Source: UBA961 sp049426725 (GTDB taxonomy: Bacteria; Bacteroidota; Ignavibacteria; Kapaibacteriales; UBA961). From it: 64,000 bases of DNA. The position numbers were made by a program, and so were the translations under genes. Where the stretch lies: assembly GCA_049426725.1 (NCBI GenBank), contig JBMSYN010000011.1, positions 1-64,000 of the forward strand, in the 5' to 3' direction. Below are positions 36,440 through 45,213 of this stretch, piece by piece. The notes under the pieces are model-generated. The model was not told the DNA's origin. It saw only the letters and a list, made by a program, of their open reading frames with translations, and did not search any database. The stretch's first letter is position 1. The number at the start of each line of letters is the position of its first letter.

Positions 36440-38283
36440 CCATGAAGCCAGAATTCAAGCAATCTTTCTTGCTCATGTGTAATCGCATCTGCAATCTTAA
36501 GTGAATACGTTGTTGCGGGAATAAGTTGAACATGCGTTTCATATATTCTACCATCACATTGCGCAAGAACATGAGCAGGTTGCTCACAACCATTCGATTG
36601 CAAGGCATTGATCAACATGGATCTGGAATTGACTCTTTTGCCATTCACCGCGATGATTTCATCATCAATTCCAATGCCTGCTTTATCTGCCGGAGAATTT
36701 TTTTCAACCTCTCGAATAAATATCCTTCCATGATCTTCAGAGACATTGCATCCGAAGAAAATCTGTGATTTCCGAGGGTGGAATGGTCGATAATCGCCAT
36801 ACCATTCTTGAGCAGTTAGTAATTGTTGCTCTTTCCATTCGAGTCCGATATAATTGAATATGGCTTGATATGGCAATTCTTCCGTTCCATTATGCCAAGC
36901 ATCAAATTCTTCTTTGATTGCAACATTGCAATGTGTTTCAATGATGGAGATGATGTCTTCTTCGGTAAATCCTTTTTGTCCATCTGATTTGTATAGTTTC
37001 CACATTTCTTGCAATGCATGTTCCAATTTATGTTTCCCACCTGACTTATGAATAATGAGAATATCCATTAGCAATGCAACAATACCTCCTTTGGTATAAT
37101 AAGAAGGGAATTGATTATGCTGATCGGGGCTCATGGAATACAGTTTTGTCCAGGCGAGGAAAGAGCTGTCTTTCAATGACATGGAAAATCTTCCGGGTAC
37201 TCTTGCTAGTTTGCCGAGATGCGATTGAGCCAGAACTGAAAGATATTCGTCGCGTGAGTAAAAGCCGCTTCGATATGAAAGTAAATCATCATAATAAGAT
37301 GTCCAGCCTTCGGCAAGCCAGAGCATGCGAGTATAATTTTCTTGTTCATAATTGAAAGGACCAAGTTCAATCGGCCGTATGCGTTTGACATTCCATGTAT
37401 GGAAGAATTCATGAACAAGTAAAGCCATCATGCCTTGTGCTGTTGTTTTATCAAGAAATGCCGATGGTTCAACCGCACTCACATTGCATCGAAGATGCTC
37501 CAGACCGCCACGCAAACCTTCTCCTACCAATAAGAAAAAAACATAGCGATCATAGGGCAAATCTCCCCAAAATTGATGCTGAATCTCAACTGCTCTTTTG
37601 ATTTCTCCCTTGATCCAATCGATGTCGATGGATTCTTGACTAACGACGGCGATTTCATGAATGCTTCCTGCGACTTCAAAGGTGGTGCAATGATGATTGC
37701 CAATTTCTATGGGTGAATCAATCAATATGTGATAATTCAAAGCTCCAAATGTTGTCTTGTTTCCAACTATGTTCTTATCAGTAGGTGAGAGCGCCGTGGT
37801 GATTGTCTTCCAATTCACATGTTCTCTATTGATCCTCACATGATGAATCTCTTCCATTCTTCCTTCCACATACATCAAGCAAGCAACAGGCATGATGAAA
37901 GCATGATTGCGATTGACATGCGAAGTGCGCACTCCACGATCATTGGCGAAGTAGTCATAACTAACGACAATGTCGGACTGATTGGGATTTTCAATGAGGA
38001 TGATATGTTTCTCGAGCCATTTCCAATGCAAGGCATTTCCGGATGTATCATGAATCGTAATTGCATGTTGATGAGCATTCATGTCTCGGACTTTATAACT
38101 CCCCGGAATCCAAACCGGACTCTTCAGTATGAGTTGTTGACCGGCATTATTTCTGATTGTCATGCGAATTGAAATGCAATGTCTGGTCGCATGTTCAAAT
38201 GAGATATCATAGATGATATTTGCTTCTGTGCCAATCAATTGCGCATCTGTTTGTTCTATGATGAATGGTGTCTGCATTGTCAT
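36436..38283 (-). CDS. M61 glycyl-aminopeptidase-like protein with PDZ domain
   Basis: A 615-residue M61 family peptidase. The zinc motif HExxH appears as HEFFHTWNVKRIRP, and the third-ligand Glu as WLAEGWTSYYDD about 45 residues on. An N-terminal beta domain covers about 1-170. The C-terminus carries a PDZ domain (GIGIDDEIIAVNGKRV, about 525-590). No signal peptide is visible. M61 enzymes release N-terminal glycine or acidic residues; the specificity here is unknown. Two in-frame ATGs (38283 and 38277) are equally plausible starts. Its stop overlaps that of DedA. Confidence 0.9.
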   Translation of the reverse strand: MTMQTPFIIEQTDAQLIGTEANIIYDISFEHATRHCISIRMTIRNNAGQQLILKSPVWIPGSYKVRDMNAHQHAITIHDTSGNALHWKWLEKHIILIENPNQSDIVVSYDYFANDRGVRTSHVNRNHAFIMPVACLMYVEGRMEEIHHVRINREHVNWKTITTALSPTDKNIVGNKTTFGALNYHILIDSPIEIGNHHCTTFEVAGSIHEIAVVSQESIDIDWIKGEIKRAVEIQHQFWGDLPYDRYVFFLLVGEGLRGGLEHLRCNVSAVEPSAFLDKTTAQGMMALLVHEFFHTWNVKRIRPIELGPFNYEQENYTRMLWLAEGWTSYYDDLLSYRSGFYSRDEYLSVLAQSHLGKLARVPGRFSMSLKDSSFLAWTKLYSMSPDQHNQFPSYYTKGGIVALLMDILIIHKSGGKHKLEHALQEMWKLYKSDGQKGFTEEDIISIIETHCNVAIKEEFDAWHNGTEELPYQAIFNYIGLEWKEQQLLTAQEWYGDYRPFHPRKSQIFFGCNVSEDHGRIFIREVEKNSPADKAGIGIDDEIIAVNGKRVNSRSMLINALQSNGCEQPAHVLAQCDGRIYETHVQLIPATTYSLKIADAITHEQERLLEFWLHG

Positions 38284-38296
38284 TTACAGTATTGTT

Positions 38297-38333
38297 TAAA
38301 AAAAAGGACGCTCCCAAAAAGGGGCGCCCTTTG
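38297..38333 (-). terminator. intrinsic terminator of the RG-repeat gene
   Basis: A long imperfect stem of about 12 bp (one mismatch, one wobble) around AAAAA is followed on the minus strand by an eight-T run. It lies about 17 nt beyond the stop of the pseudouridine-synthase-like gene. Confidence 0.75.
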
Positions 38334-38349
38334 CATCATTCAATGTGTA

Positions 38350-40014
38350 TCAATCCAAATTTTCGGCGATTTCATTTTTCCATTCTTTGTAAATGGAGCG
38401 CCATGCTTTTTTGTTGGGCTGATCTTCTTTGCTTACGGGGCTTCCGGGAGGAACAACTTTATAATCATCCGGAACGATATATGGCTCAATTGGTTCTTCA
38501 GCGGATTTCAGAAGTTTGCCGATCTCGCGATCATCCAATCTTCTCCATGAACCCGGATGGAAATTCTTTACGGTCAAATGTCCGATTGCTGTTCTCTCGA
38601 ATGCAAGTGTTTCCAAGCCATATTCCTTCAATGCTGTGCGAATATCCGTTGGTGTGGAAGTACGCACTTCAAATCGAAGCCAGCAATTGCGAGAATTCAC
38701 TTTTTCAAGTTCTACGGTGACATGTTCTTCGGTTTGAGTTCTCACGAAATCATGTATTCTCGTAACCTCTTCAATCGATTGCAATGGTCTATGAACTTTG
38801 ATGCGATATGTCTTTGCGATGTTTTGCAATTCTGCACCATAAGAACGCTTGCAATTCAAATCATTCGTATAGATGATCATTCCGCTGGATGCTATTTCGA
38901 GGCAACCCAAAGGTGCAAACCATCCGAATTTGTTTTTCATCAATCGGTAGATTGAAGGTACGGACATTTCATTTGATCCGGAGAAATGTCTTCCTTTGTG
39001 TACGGCAATGTACATCTTGTCCAAATTCTGATTGACAGGTATACCATTGATTTCAAACATGTCCCGATTAATACGAACTCTTGCATTTGGATTGGTGACG
39101 ATTTCACCATTGACGGAAACCAATCCTTCACGTATTGCTCTGAGACAAATTCTTGGGGATCCATAATCACATTTCGAAATTGCTTTCACCAATGTAATTG
39201 GTCGATTCATTGGATTGCGATAGAAGTCGCCCCCGCCGCCTCCACCTCGATAGTCTTGTTGATAGCGATCATCGCCATAATTGCGAGGACGCATCGTTCT
39301 TTGTTCACCATATCCGCGATCATCGAATTGGCGAGGTCTGCGCTCATAATTGTCATACCCACCACCTTGGCGACCATATTGCGGGCGATCTCCATATTCT
39401 CGACGAGGTCTATAATCAGAACGCTGTTCATAGGAACGACGATTGTCATAGCCGCCGCCACCGCGATTGTCATACCCACCGCCACCACGATTGTCATAGC
39501 CTCCGCCACCACGATTGTCATACCCACCACCTTGGCGACCATATTGCGGACGATCTCCATATTCACGGCGGGGTCTGAAGTCTTGACGATATCCACCCGA
39601 GCCACCTTCTTGGCTGCGGGGATATCTGTTCTGATACTCACGGTTGGGTCTATCAGAGCCATAATTGCTCTGGCGATAATTATCTTGAGACCTATATGGT
39701 CTTTGCTGTTGATCCCGTCTTTCATAACGGTTGTCGCCATAAGAAGGACGTCTATAATCCTGGCGATCTTGATAGTCCGGCCTTGAACCATATTGGTTCT
39801 GGCCACGACTAAGATCACCGGATGATCTTTCTTCATCCGAGCTTCTACCATAAGAACGATAGGTTCTGGGTTTGCGCTCGCGATCTTGATTCCCCAAATC
39901 TTGGGATCCCTCATTTACTGATGGACGACTTCCATCATAAGAATAAAGGGGTTGCTGAGATTCGGAATTCTCATTAAAAGAATTGTCATCCGAATCGGGT
40001 GTTGGATAACTCAT
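38350..40014 (-). CDS. RsuA/RluB-like protein with long RG-repeat tail and altered catalytic residue
   Basis: A 554-residue protein. Residues 1-265 are disordered, made of Arg, Gly, Tyr, Asp and Gln, with four GGGYDNRG units and two copies of RPRREYGDRPQYGRQGGGYDN. An S4 RNA-binding domain covers about 270-318. The rest resembles the RsuA/RluB/RluF class of pseudouridine synthases that modify ribosomal RNA. The family motif is GRLDxxTxGLLLLTND; here it reads GCLEIASSGMIIYTND (370-385), so the catalytic Asp is Glu373 and the preceding Arg is Cys371. The domain may be inactive, or be an RNA-binding factor. ATG 40014 is chosen; the upstream frame to 40143 does not look like protein. A terminator follows. 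Confidence 0.85.
   Translation of the reverse strand: MSYPTPDSDDNSFNENSESQQPLYSYDGSRPSVNEGSQDLGNQDRERKPRTYRSYGRSSDEERSSGDLSRGQNQYGSRPDYQDRQDYRRPSYGDNRYERRDQQQRPYRSQDNYRQSNYGSDRPNREYQNRYPRSQEGGSGGYRQDFRPRREYGDRPQYGRQGGGYDNRGGGGYDNRGGGGYDNRGGGGYDNRRSYEQRSDYRPRREYGDRPQYGRQGGGYDNYERRPRQFDDRGYGEQRTMRPRNYGDDRYQQDYRGGGGGGDFYRNPMNRPITLVKAISKCDYGSPRICLRAIREGLVSVNGEIVTNPNARVRINRDMFEINGIPVNQNLDKMYIAVHKGRHFSGSNEMSVPSIYRLMKNKFGWFAPLGCLEIASSGMIIYTNDLNCKRSYGAELQNIAKTYRIKVHRPLQSIEEVTRIHDFVRTQTEEHVTVELEKVNSRNCWLRFEVRTSTPTDIRTALKEYGLETLAFERTAIGHLTVKNFHPGSWRRLDDREIGKLLKSAEEPIEPYIVPDDYKVVPPGSPVSKEDQPNKKAWRSIYKEWKNEIAENLD
39351..39399. repeat. direct repeat, copy A
   Basis: A 49-nt block nearly identical to 39516-39564. 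It encodes part of REYGDRPQYGRQGGGYDN inside the RG-repeat tail. The two copies differ at a single base that I can see. Confidence 0.75.
39443..39538. repeat. 24-bp tandem repeat encoding GGGYDNRG units
   Basis: Four in-frame 24-bp units start at 39443, 39467, 39491 and 39515, each beginning TTGTCATA on the plus strand. The first three differ at only a few positions; the fourth diverges in its second half. On the minus strand they encode repeated GGGYDNRG. The unit is a multiple of three, so copy number can vary without a frameshift. Confidence 0.9.
39516..39564. repeat. direct repeat, copy B
   Basis: The second copy of the 49-nt block at 39351-39399. The two copies flank the 24-bp tandem array, so the whole arrangement looks like expansion by slippage and segmental duplication. 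Confidence 0.75.
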
Positions 40015-40184
40015 AATATATACACTCCGCCTCTTGGGCAAAAAACGCGCTATCCCTGCGCTAAATAAAATAATGCAGTTTGGCTTCCTGCATCCCACAA
40101 AGCGTCTTGAAGTGTGGCAAGGAGGATACGGCCTTGTCAACAAATCCCTTCAAGACAAATCTGAATTAACGAATACTTTTTATC

Positions 40185-40976
40185 CTATCTTAACAGTTCT
40201 CTTACAGATCTTTTCATTATATGTGGTAATAGATGAAAAAACAAGGAACGCATCTGTTTTAGTTTCCAAAAACCAAATTCACGGAATGTCATCGCTCTTC
40301 TGGCTTTGAGGTCCGGCTCTATTCCAAGTTTTTTTATGACATTAAGAGCTTCAATTTCCCAAACTCCTTTGATCACTGTATTGCACGAGGGTAACAATGT
40401 GTGATTGGAGGCATAGAAACCATCAATTTCATCAGTTCTCGGAGTGCCTATTTCTTCAAAATCCCATGCTGATTCACCTTTTCTCAAAAGATTCATCAAT
40501 ACATCTTTTTTCCAAACAGAAAAGACCACAGATGATCTATACACAGAACCGGGCGATATGGATGAAACCATATCATCTACTCTGCAATCGCCTTCGGGCG
40601 TGGGATTCAATCGAAGATAATTCCACCTTTCAGTCATGCATCTCTGGATGAGTGATTCAACCTTGTGGGAATTCACATTCTCGATTAGGAATAAATCTTC
40701 GATATAAAGCAATACATATTCTTCTTTTATGTTCTTCAGAGCAAAAAGAAGATTATCCGACCAAGAGATGTCGGAGCCTGTAATGATTGACGAGACATTG
40801 GGGAAGTCTGCTGCTTCTGTATTCGACAATAAATAAACAGGATAAGGGCAATTACTCCAAAATCTTCTCAACAAGGTTATGCAAGGCCCCCATAAGTCCT
40901 TGTATCTGTCACATGATACGATAAGAACGGCGCAATTTCCGGTCGAATCGGGGTGTTTCATGTGATACTCTGTCAT
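40185..40976 (-). CDS. putative glycosyltransferase-like protein
   Basis: A 263-residue soluble protein with a GT-A-like beginning (AVLIVSCDRYKDLWGPCITLLRRFW) and an acidic motif at the likely metal site (LLYIEDLF, about residues 90-97). EGDCRVDDM and a basic C-terminal helix follow. I do not recognise a characterised family; similar short proteins occur in surface polysaccharide clusters. ATG 40961 (MKHPDST) is an alternative start; a TAAGTTTG element (40987-40994) lies only 10 nt before the ATG at 40976, which slightly favours 40961. The neighbour upstream on the same strand is a GT4 glycosyltransferase. The 170 nt downstream, before the RG-repeat gene, hold no feature I can support. Confidence 0.6.
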   Translation of the reverse strand: MTEYHMKHPDSTGNCAVLIVSCDRYKDLWGPCITLLRRFWSNCPYPVYLLSNTEAADFPNVSSIITGSDISWSDNLLFALKNIKEEYVLLYIEDLFLIENVNSHKVESLIQRCMTERWNYLRLNPTPEGDCRVDDMVSSISPGSVYRSSVVFSVWKKDVLMNLLRKGESAWDFEEIGTPRTDEIDGFYASNHTLLPSCNTVIKGVWEIEALNVIKKLGIEPDLKARRAMTFREFGFWKLKQMRSLFFHLLPHIMKRSVRELLR

Positions 40977-41031
40977 AAAATCGAAACAAACTTACAAAAA
41001 ACAATCATAATGATGACCATTTGAATCTTAT

Positions 41032-42201
41032 TTACTGAAAGGACTCTATTGCTCTGAGTAATCTTTGGCAGTCTTGGCTCCAATTATACATTTCTCTAAA
41101 GGCTTGGACCCCTTTTGAAGACATTTCTAGCACATTGGATTGAAGCATCTTTTCGATCAAATATGCTATAGCTTGGGGTGTTTCGCAATTGCCATAGATA
41201 CCTGCACCTGTCTGATCAAGCAATCGCTTCATGGGCTTTAGGCCGGAACTGATGATTGGTTTTCCGCATGCCATATAATCAAATGCTTTATTTGGAAGAG
41301 TAAATTGACGAAACTGCTGCTCTGCATAGGGTAGGATGCCTATGTCTGTTCTACCATATAGTTCATTCAAATCCTTTGCCAGATAGGAACCGGTAAACTC
41401 TATTCTATCGAAAGACGCACATTTTTTTGCAACTGAGCGAACATCTTCAAAGGTCTCACCTGTGCCTGCCAGTAAAAGGCGGATTTGTGAATGATTTCTT
41501 GCCGCAATATCAAACCCTTTGACAAGCATTTCCAAATTTCGCTCGAGTGTGAAATATCCGTGATGACCAAATATTGTTGGAGGTATTGAAGAGCCTTTGC
41601 GAATGCTTTCTACGCTTTGTTCATCGGGTGTATTATGTACGATGAACATAGATTCAAAAGGCACATTGTATTGATCATGCAAGCGATCATTTTGTTCTTC
41701 GCACACAGTGATGATGGCATTGGCATTACGAACGGCAAATGCTTCCATTGCATCCGGAATGCGGAGCTGATGAACAGCTAATTTTGACAATATATTCGTA
41801 TTGTACTTTTTCCATTCTCTCATCGCAGCAGGGTAATGCTCTGCCATATCCAAAATGATTGGGATATTGTTGTTGTTTGCTTTTACGCATGCCTGCGCGG
41901 GAATCATCTCTCTGCAGATGATCAATTGTGGATTGAATTCGTGAAGGATTGACGAAAGAGCAGAAGACCAAACGGGATTTCCGGGAAAACACGTTGACAG
42001 GAATCCCTTGCCTTTTCCGATGCGAATGATGGTATATCCATCCCTTTGCTCTCGAATTTCAGATTCCCCCGACCATTTGCATGCCATGACAACTTTATGT
42101 CCGCTGCCTGCCAAAAAAGAGCAAATTTTTTCTGCCCTCACTTCTTCCGGCACTTTGGCATTGACCACATATACTATTGTTTGTTTGTTCACTCTGTTCA
42201 A
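41032..42201 (-). CDS. GT4-type glycosyltransferase
   Basis: A 389-residue GT-B fold glycosyltransferase. The C-terminal half has the nucleotide-sugar region (FGHHGYFTLERNLEMLVKGF, LLLAGTGE, GILPYAEQQFRQFTLPNKAFDYMACGKPII). The usual E-x7-E motif is replaced by LPNKAFDYMACG, as in many capsule-type GT4 enzymes. Donor and acceptor are unknown. The start is a TTG at 42201 that overlaps the TGA of accA (TTGA), which makes translational coupling likely. A GTG three codons further in is an alternative. Confidence 0.8.
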   Translation of the reverse strand: MNRVNKQTIVYVVNAKVPEEVRAEKICSFLAGSGHKVVMACKWSGESEIREQRDGYTIIRIGKGKGFLSTCFPGNPVWSSALSSILHEFNPQLIICREMIPAQACVKANNNNIPIILDMAEHYPAAMREWKKYNTNILSKLAVHQLRIPDAMEAFAVRNANAIITVCEEQNDRLHDQYNVPFESMFIVHNTPDEQSVESIRKGSSIPPTIFGHHGYFTLERNLEMLVKGFDIAARNHSQIRLLLAGTGETFEDVRSVAKKCASFDRIEFTGSYLAKDLNELYGRTDIGILPYAEQQFRQFTLPNKAFDYMACGKPIISSGLKPMKRLLDQTGAGIYGNCETPQAIAYLIEKMLQSNVLEMSSKGVQAFREMYNWSQDCQRLLRAIESFQ

Positions 42202-43163
42202 GACTCCGTCCAGACGCCCATTTTCGCGAATTTATCTCGTCTTTCATTGACCAATGTCGTGAGGTCTTTTTGTTTAAGTAATTGTAATTCTTCACTTAAC
42301 AACTGCTTCACGGTCTCGAACATCTCAATCGGTGCGCGATGAGCTCCGCCAACAGGTTCGGGAACAATGCGATCGATGATGCCAAATTGTTGAAGATCAG
42401 GTGCAGTGAGTTTGAGTGCTTCTGCTGCTTGCTCTTTGAAATCCCAACTTCTCCATAAAATACTGGAGCATGATTCCGGTGCAATCACTGAATACCAAGA
42501 ATTCTCAAGCATCAAAACTCTGTCTCCAATACCGATTCCCAAAGCACCTCCGGAGGCACCCTCGCCGATGATGCAAATGATGATTGGGGTGCGTAGACCT
42601 GACATCACCAAGAGATTGTCTGCAATTGCTTGTGCCTGACCTCTTTCTTCTGCTTCAATCCCGGGATAAGCACCCGGTGTATCCAGTAGACAAATGATGG
42701 GAACATGAAACTTTTCAGCCAATTGCATCAAGCGTTTTGCTTTTCTATATCCCTCGGGATTTGGCATCCCAAAATTTCTGTGAAGATTTGATTTTGTATC
42801 ACGACCTTTTTGATGTCCAATCAACATCACTGGTTCACCGTTTAGTCTTGCTAAACCTCCAATGATTGCCGGATCATCTCTATAACCTCGATCACCATGC
42901 AATTCCACAAAATCTGTAAAAGTGAAATTCGCATAATCCAAAGAATATGGTCTATCCGGATGCCGTGCAATCTGTACGCGTTGCCAGCGAGTGAGATGCG
43001 CATAAATATTCGACCGTAATTCTTCAATATTGGCTTCCAGTTCATTGATCTGCGATTCAATTTCCGAGGCATTCGGAAGACTGCGCATTTCACTAACTTT
43101 TTGCTCAAGCTCTATGATTGGTTTTTCGAATTCAAGAACGAAGTTTGAAGCCACGTAAACCAT
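42198..43163 (-). CDS. accA: acetyl-CoA carboxylase carboxyltransferase subunit alpha
   Basis: A 321-residue alpha subunit of the carboxyltransferase that, with AccD, moves CO2 from biotin to acetyl-CoA to form malonyl-CoA. It has the family N-terminus (LEFEKPIIELEQKV), the GDRGYRDDPAIIGGLAR region, the GRDTKSNLHRNFGMP segment and IIGEGASGGALGIG. The length is normal. The ATG at 43163 overlaps the 3' end of the glycosyltransferase-fusion gene by 32 nt; a GTG at 43154 is an alternative. accD is not in the window. Its position inside a sugar-transfer cluster is unusual. Confidence 0.96.
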   Translation of the reverse strand: MVYVASNFVLEFEKPIIELEQKVSEMRSLPNASEIESQINELEANIEELRSNIYAHLTRWQRVQIARHPDRPYSLDYANFTFTDFVELHGDRGYRDDPAIIGGLARLNGEPVMLIGHQKGRDTKSNLHRNFGMPNPEGYRKAKRLMQLAEKFHVPIICLLDTPGAYPGIEAEERGQAQAIADNLLVMSGLRTPIIICIIGEGASGGALGIGIGDRVLMLENSWYSVIAPESCSSILWRSWDFKEQAAEALKLTAPDLQQFGIIDRIVPEPVGGAHRAPIEMFETVKQLLSEELQLLKQKDLTTLVNERRDKFAKMGVWTES

Positions 43164-45087
43164 TCCTTACAATATGTTTCAAGAGTATTTCCAAGTCTAG
43201 CCCTGGAGTGTGATATCGAATATAATGCGCATCCAAATCATGGATAATCGCTGGAGACATCAATGATGGATTGCCAATTTGTGCCAAACCTGTCATGCCC
43301 GGAAGTGCATCCGGGAAAATCGCATCTTTGGTGTGAACACCTACAATGCTCATCCTACCCAATATCACATCGATCATGGTTTTCAAAAAAGAAAAAGGAT
43401 GATCGGACAACAAAAATACGAGTGGGAAGCCAAGAGTCAAAAAGAAAAGGGCTAATGAGACATCACCAAGGCGCTTTATGAGGCGATGGCGAAATATTCT
43501 CAAATTAACCTTGGGAATATCAGGTGATATACCTGAAATCTCCTGGGCGATATGAGAAACAATGACATCGTCATATTCGCTGACCGCATGAATGCGAACT
43601 TTGTGCTGTTGCATGGACATGGATAATCCGAGGATATTCATTCTATCAATGGATTTATCGATGATGAGTATCTCATCAATGTCATGATGCAATGCAATAG
43701 CTTCGAGATCAGACAATTCCCCCAATATTGGCAAATGTATTTTGGGATCATCATGTTGATGCAAGAGTATTCTTCCAATGATGATGGCATTGTGTTTATC
43801 TGCTGTACTTAGAGCATTCAGTATTTCAGCTTCATGTTCATTTTTTCCGATAATCAAGACTCTTTTATCGGCTTTTTTCCCTTTGATTGTGTGATATGCA
43901 TGCCAGATGATGCGGAATATCATGGAGAATCCGAGGGCAAATCCCATGCTCATCAATAACACGCCTCTACTGAAAGCATAATCTTTAAAGAAATAGGTCA
44001 ATGAAGAAAGCACAAAAAAAGCAGCAAAATATCCTGTGATGACAGGTCTTATTCTTCCCGTATGTTCAAAGTATGCACCTGAAACCAAAAAAGATCCAAG
44101 TGTGACTATAATCATGGCAATGAACACAGTTGGATAGGCATAAGCTGGAAATGCAAAAGGATCTCCAAATCGCACCATCGTTGCGATGATAAGTGCCAAA
44201 CAAATGGCTATCGCATCAAGCATCATGAAAAGTACATCGCCAAGATGTTTCTGTATTGCTGCATACATAGCGCGTACTTTTATGCCGAATCGAAGGAGAA
44301 ACAGAAATAAAGCTGAATGTCCAAAATGTTTTCTTGCAAAGATTTCCATCGCATCATAAAACACCATGATTTCATTCATTGAACTTCTTCTTGAACTTTC
44401 ACCCTTGAAATGAATGATTGTAGGCTCATGGTAATATCGAATTGCCCAGCCATTCTTTTTTACTCTATGACACAAATCAAGATCTTCTCCATACATGAAA
44501 AAGTCGGTGTCAAAACCCGATGCTTGTTGCAATGCTTCGCTTCTACAAAACATGAATGCGCCAATCAATGCATCAACATCATAGGTTTCTAATTCGCTCT
44601 TGTAAGTCATGTTATATCGAGCAAACAGTGGAGACTTTGGAAAGATTGTTTGCAAACCGAACAATTTGCAAAATGATGCCCAAGGCGTAGGCAAACCTCT
44701 GCGACATGCAAGTTGGAATGAGCCATCTGCATTGAGTACTCTGCATCCTGAAATACCGCAATTTGGCTCGCTCTCCATGAATGCAATCATCTTACGGATT
44801 GTATCTTTCTCAATGATGGTGTCGGGATTGAGCAAGAGTATGTATTTCCCTTTGGCTTCATTGATCCCAATATTATTGGCAGCACCAAATCCAATATTGC
44901 GATCAAGCCAGTGATATATGGGGGTAGGGAATCTTGAAGTGAGATATTCTTTCGATCCATCTTTTGAATCATTGTCGATGATGATGATTTCGGATTCAAT
45001 ACCATCCAAGGCAATGTTCAATGATGTGAGGCATTGCGCAAGGAAGTCCTTGACATTATAATTCACGATGATGACCGAAACTTCCAT
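43132..45087 (-). CDS. GT2 glycosyltransferase fused to a degenerate polyprenyl glycosylphosphotransferase
   Basis: A 651-residue two-part protein. Residues 1-260 form a GT2 domain (VSVIIVNYNV, LLLNPDT, FFMYGEDLDL), rhamnosyltransferase-like. Residues 285-395 hold four to five membrane segments, and 405-505 a Rossmann-like domain, as in WcaJ/WbaP-type phosphoglycosyltransferases. The C-terminal catalytic domain is cut short: the KFRSM segment is missing, and the DELPQLWNVLKGDMS motif reads SFLKTMIDVILGRMS (566-580), so the Asp-Glu pair is lost. PGMTGLAQ and the final helix remain. The GT2 half should be active; the second half may only anchor or recognise lipid-linked sugar. ATG 45087 gives the standard GT2 start. 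Confidence 0.8.
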   Translation of the reverse strand: MEVSVIIVNYNVKDFLAQCLTSLNIALDGIESEIIIIDNDSKDGSKEYLTSRFPTPIYHWLDRNIGFGAANNIGINEAKGKYILLLNPDTIIEKDTIRKMIAFMESEPNCGISGCRVLNADGSFQLACRRGLPTPWASFCKLFGLQTIFPKSPLFARYNMTYKSELETYDVDALIGAFMFCRSEALQQASGFDTDFFMYGEDLDLCHRVKKNGWAIRYYHEPTIIHFKGESSRRSSMNEIMVFYDAMEIFARKHFGHSALFLFLLRFGIKVRAMYAAIQKHLGDVLFMMLDAIAICLALIIATMVRFGDPFAFPAYAYPTVFIAMIIVTLGSFLVSGAYFEHTGRIRPVITGYFAAFFVLSSLTYFFKDYAFSRGVLLMSMGFALGFSMIFRIIWHAYHTIKGKKADKRVLIIGKNEHEAEILNALSTADKHNAIIIGRILLHQHDDPKIHLPILGELSDLEAIALHHDIDEILIIDKSIDRMNILGLSMSMQQHKVRIHAVSEYDDVIVSHIAQEISGISPDIPKVNLRIFRHRLIKRLGDVSLALFFLTLGFPLVFLLSDHPFSFLKTMIDVILGRMSIVGVHTKDAIFPDALPGMTGLAQIGNPSLMSPAIIHDLDAHYIRYHTPGLDLEILLKHIVRNGLRGFKLRS

Positions 45088-45213
45088 GCAATGTGATTCA
45101 CAAGGGAAACATAATAGCGTAAAATAGGGAATTGTTGGCATTTTGAGGGAAGAGTGAACAATCCCTTGTGGCAAAAGAGTAAATTGTGGTCTTGATACAT
45201 TCGGAGTACATCA

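Noticed and set aside
39443..39538. Possible CRISPR-like array
   Set aside because: The 24-bp units are contiguous, without spacers, in frame with a gene, and explained by GGGYDNRG repeats.
39207..39914. A 235-codon minus-strand frame and long plus-strand frames across the RG-repeat region
   Set aside because: They are shadows of the repetitive RG-coding DNA: open only because of the skewed composition, with repetitive Ile/Thr/Ala or Met/Val/Ile translations resembling no protein.
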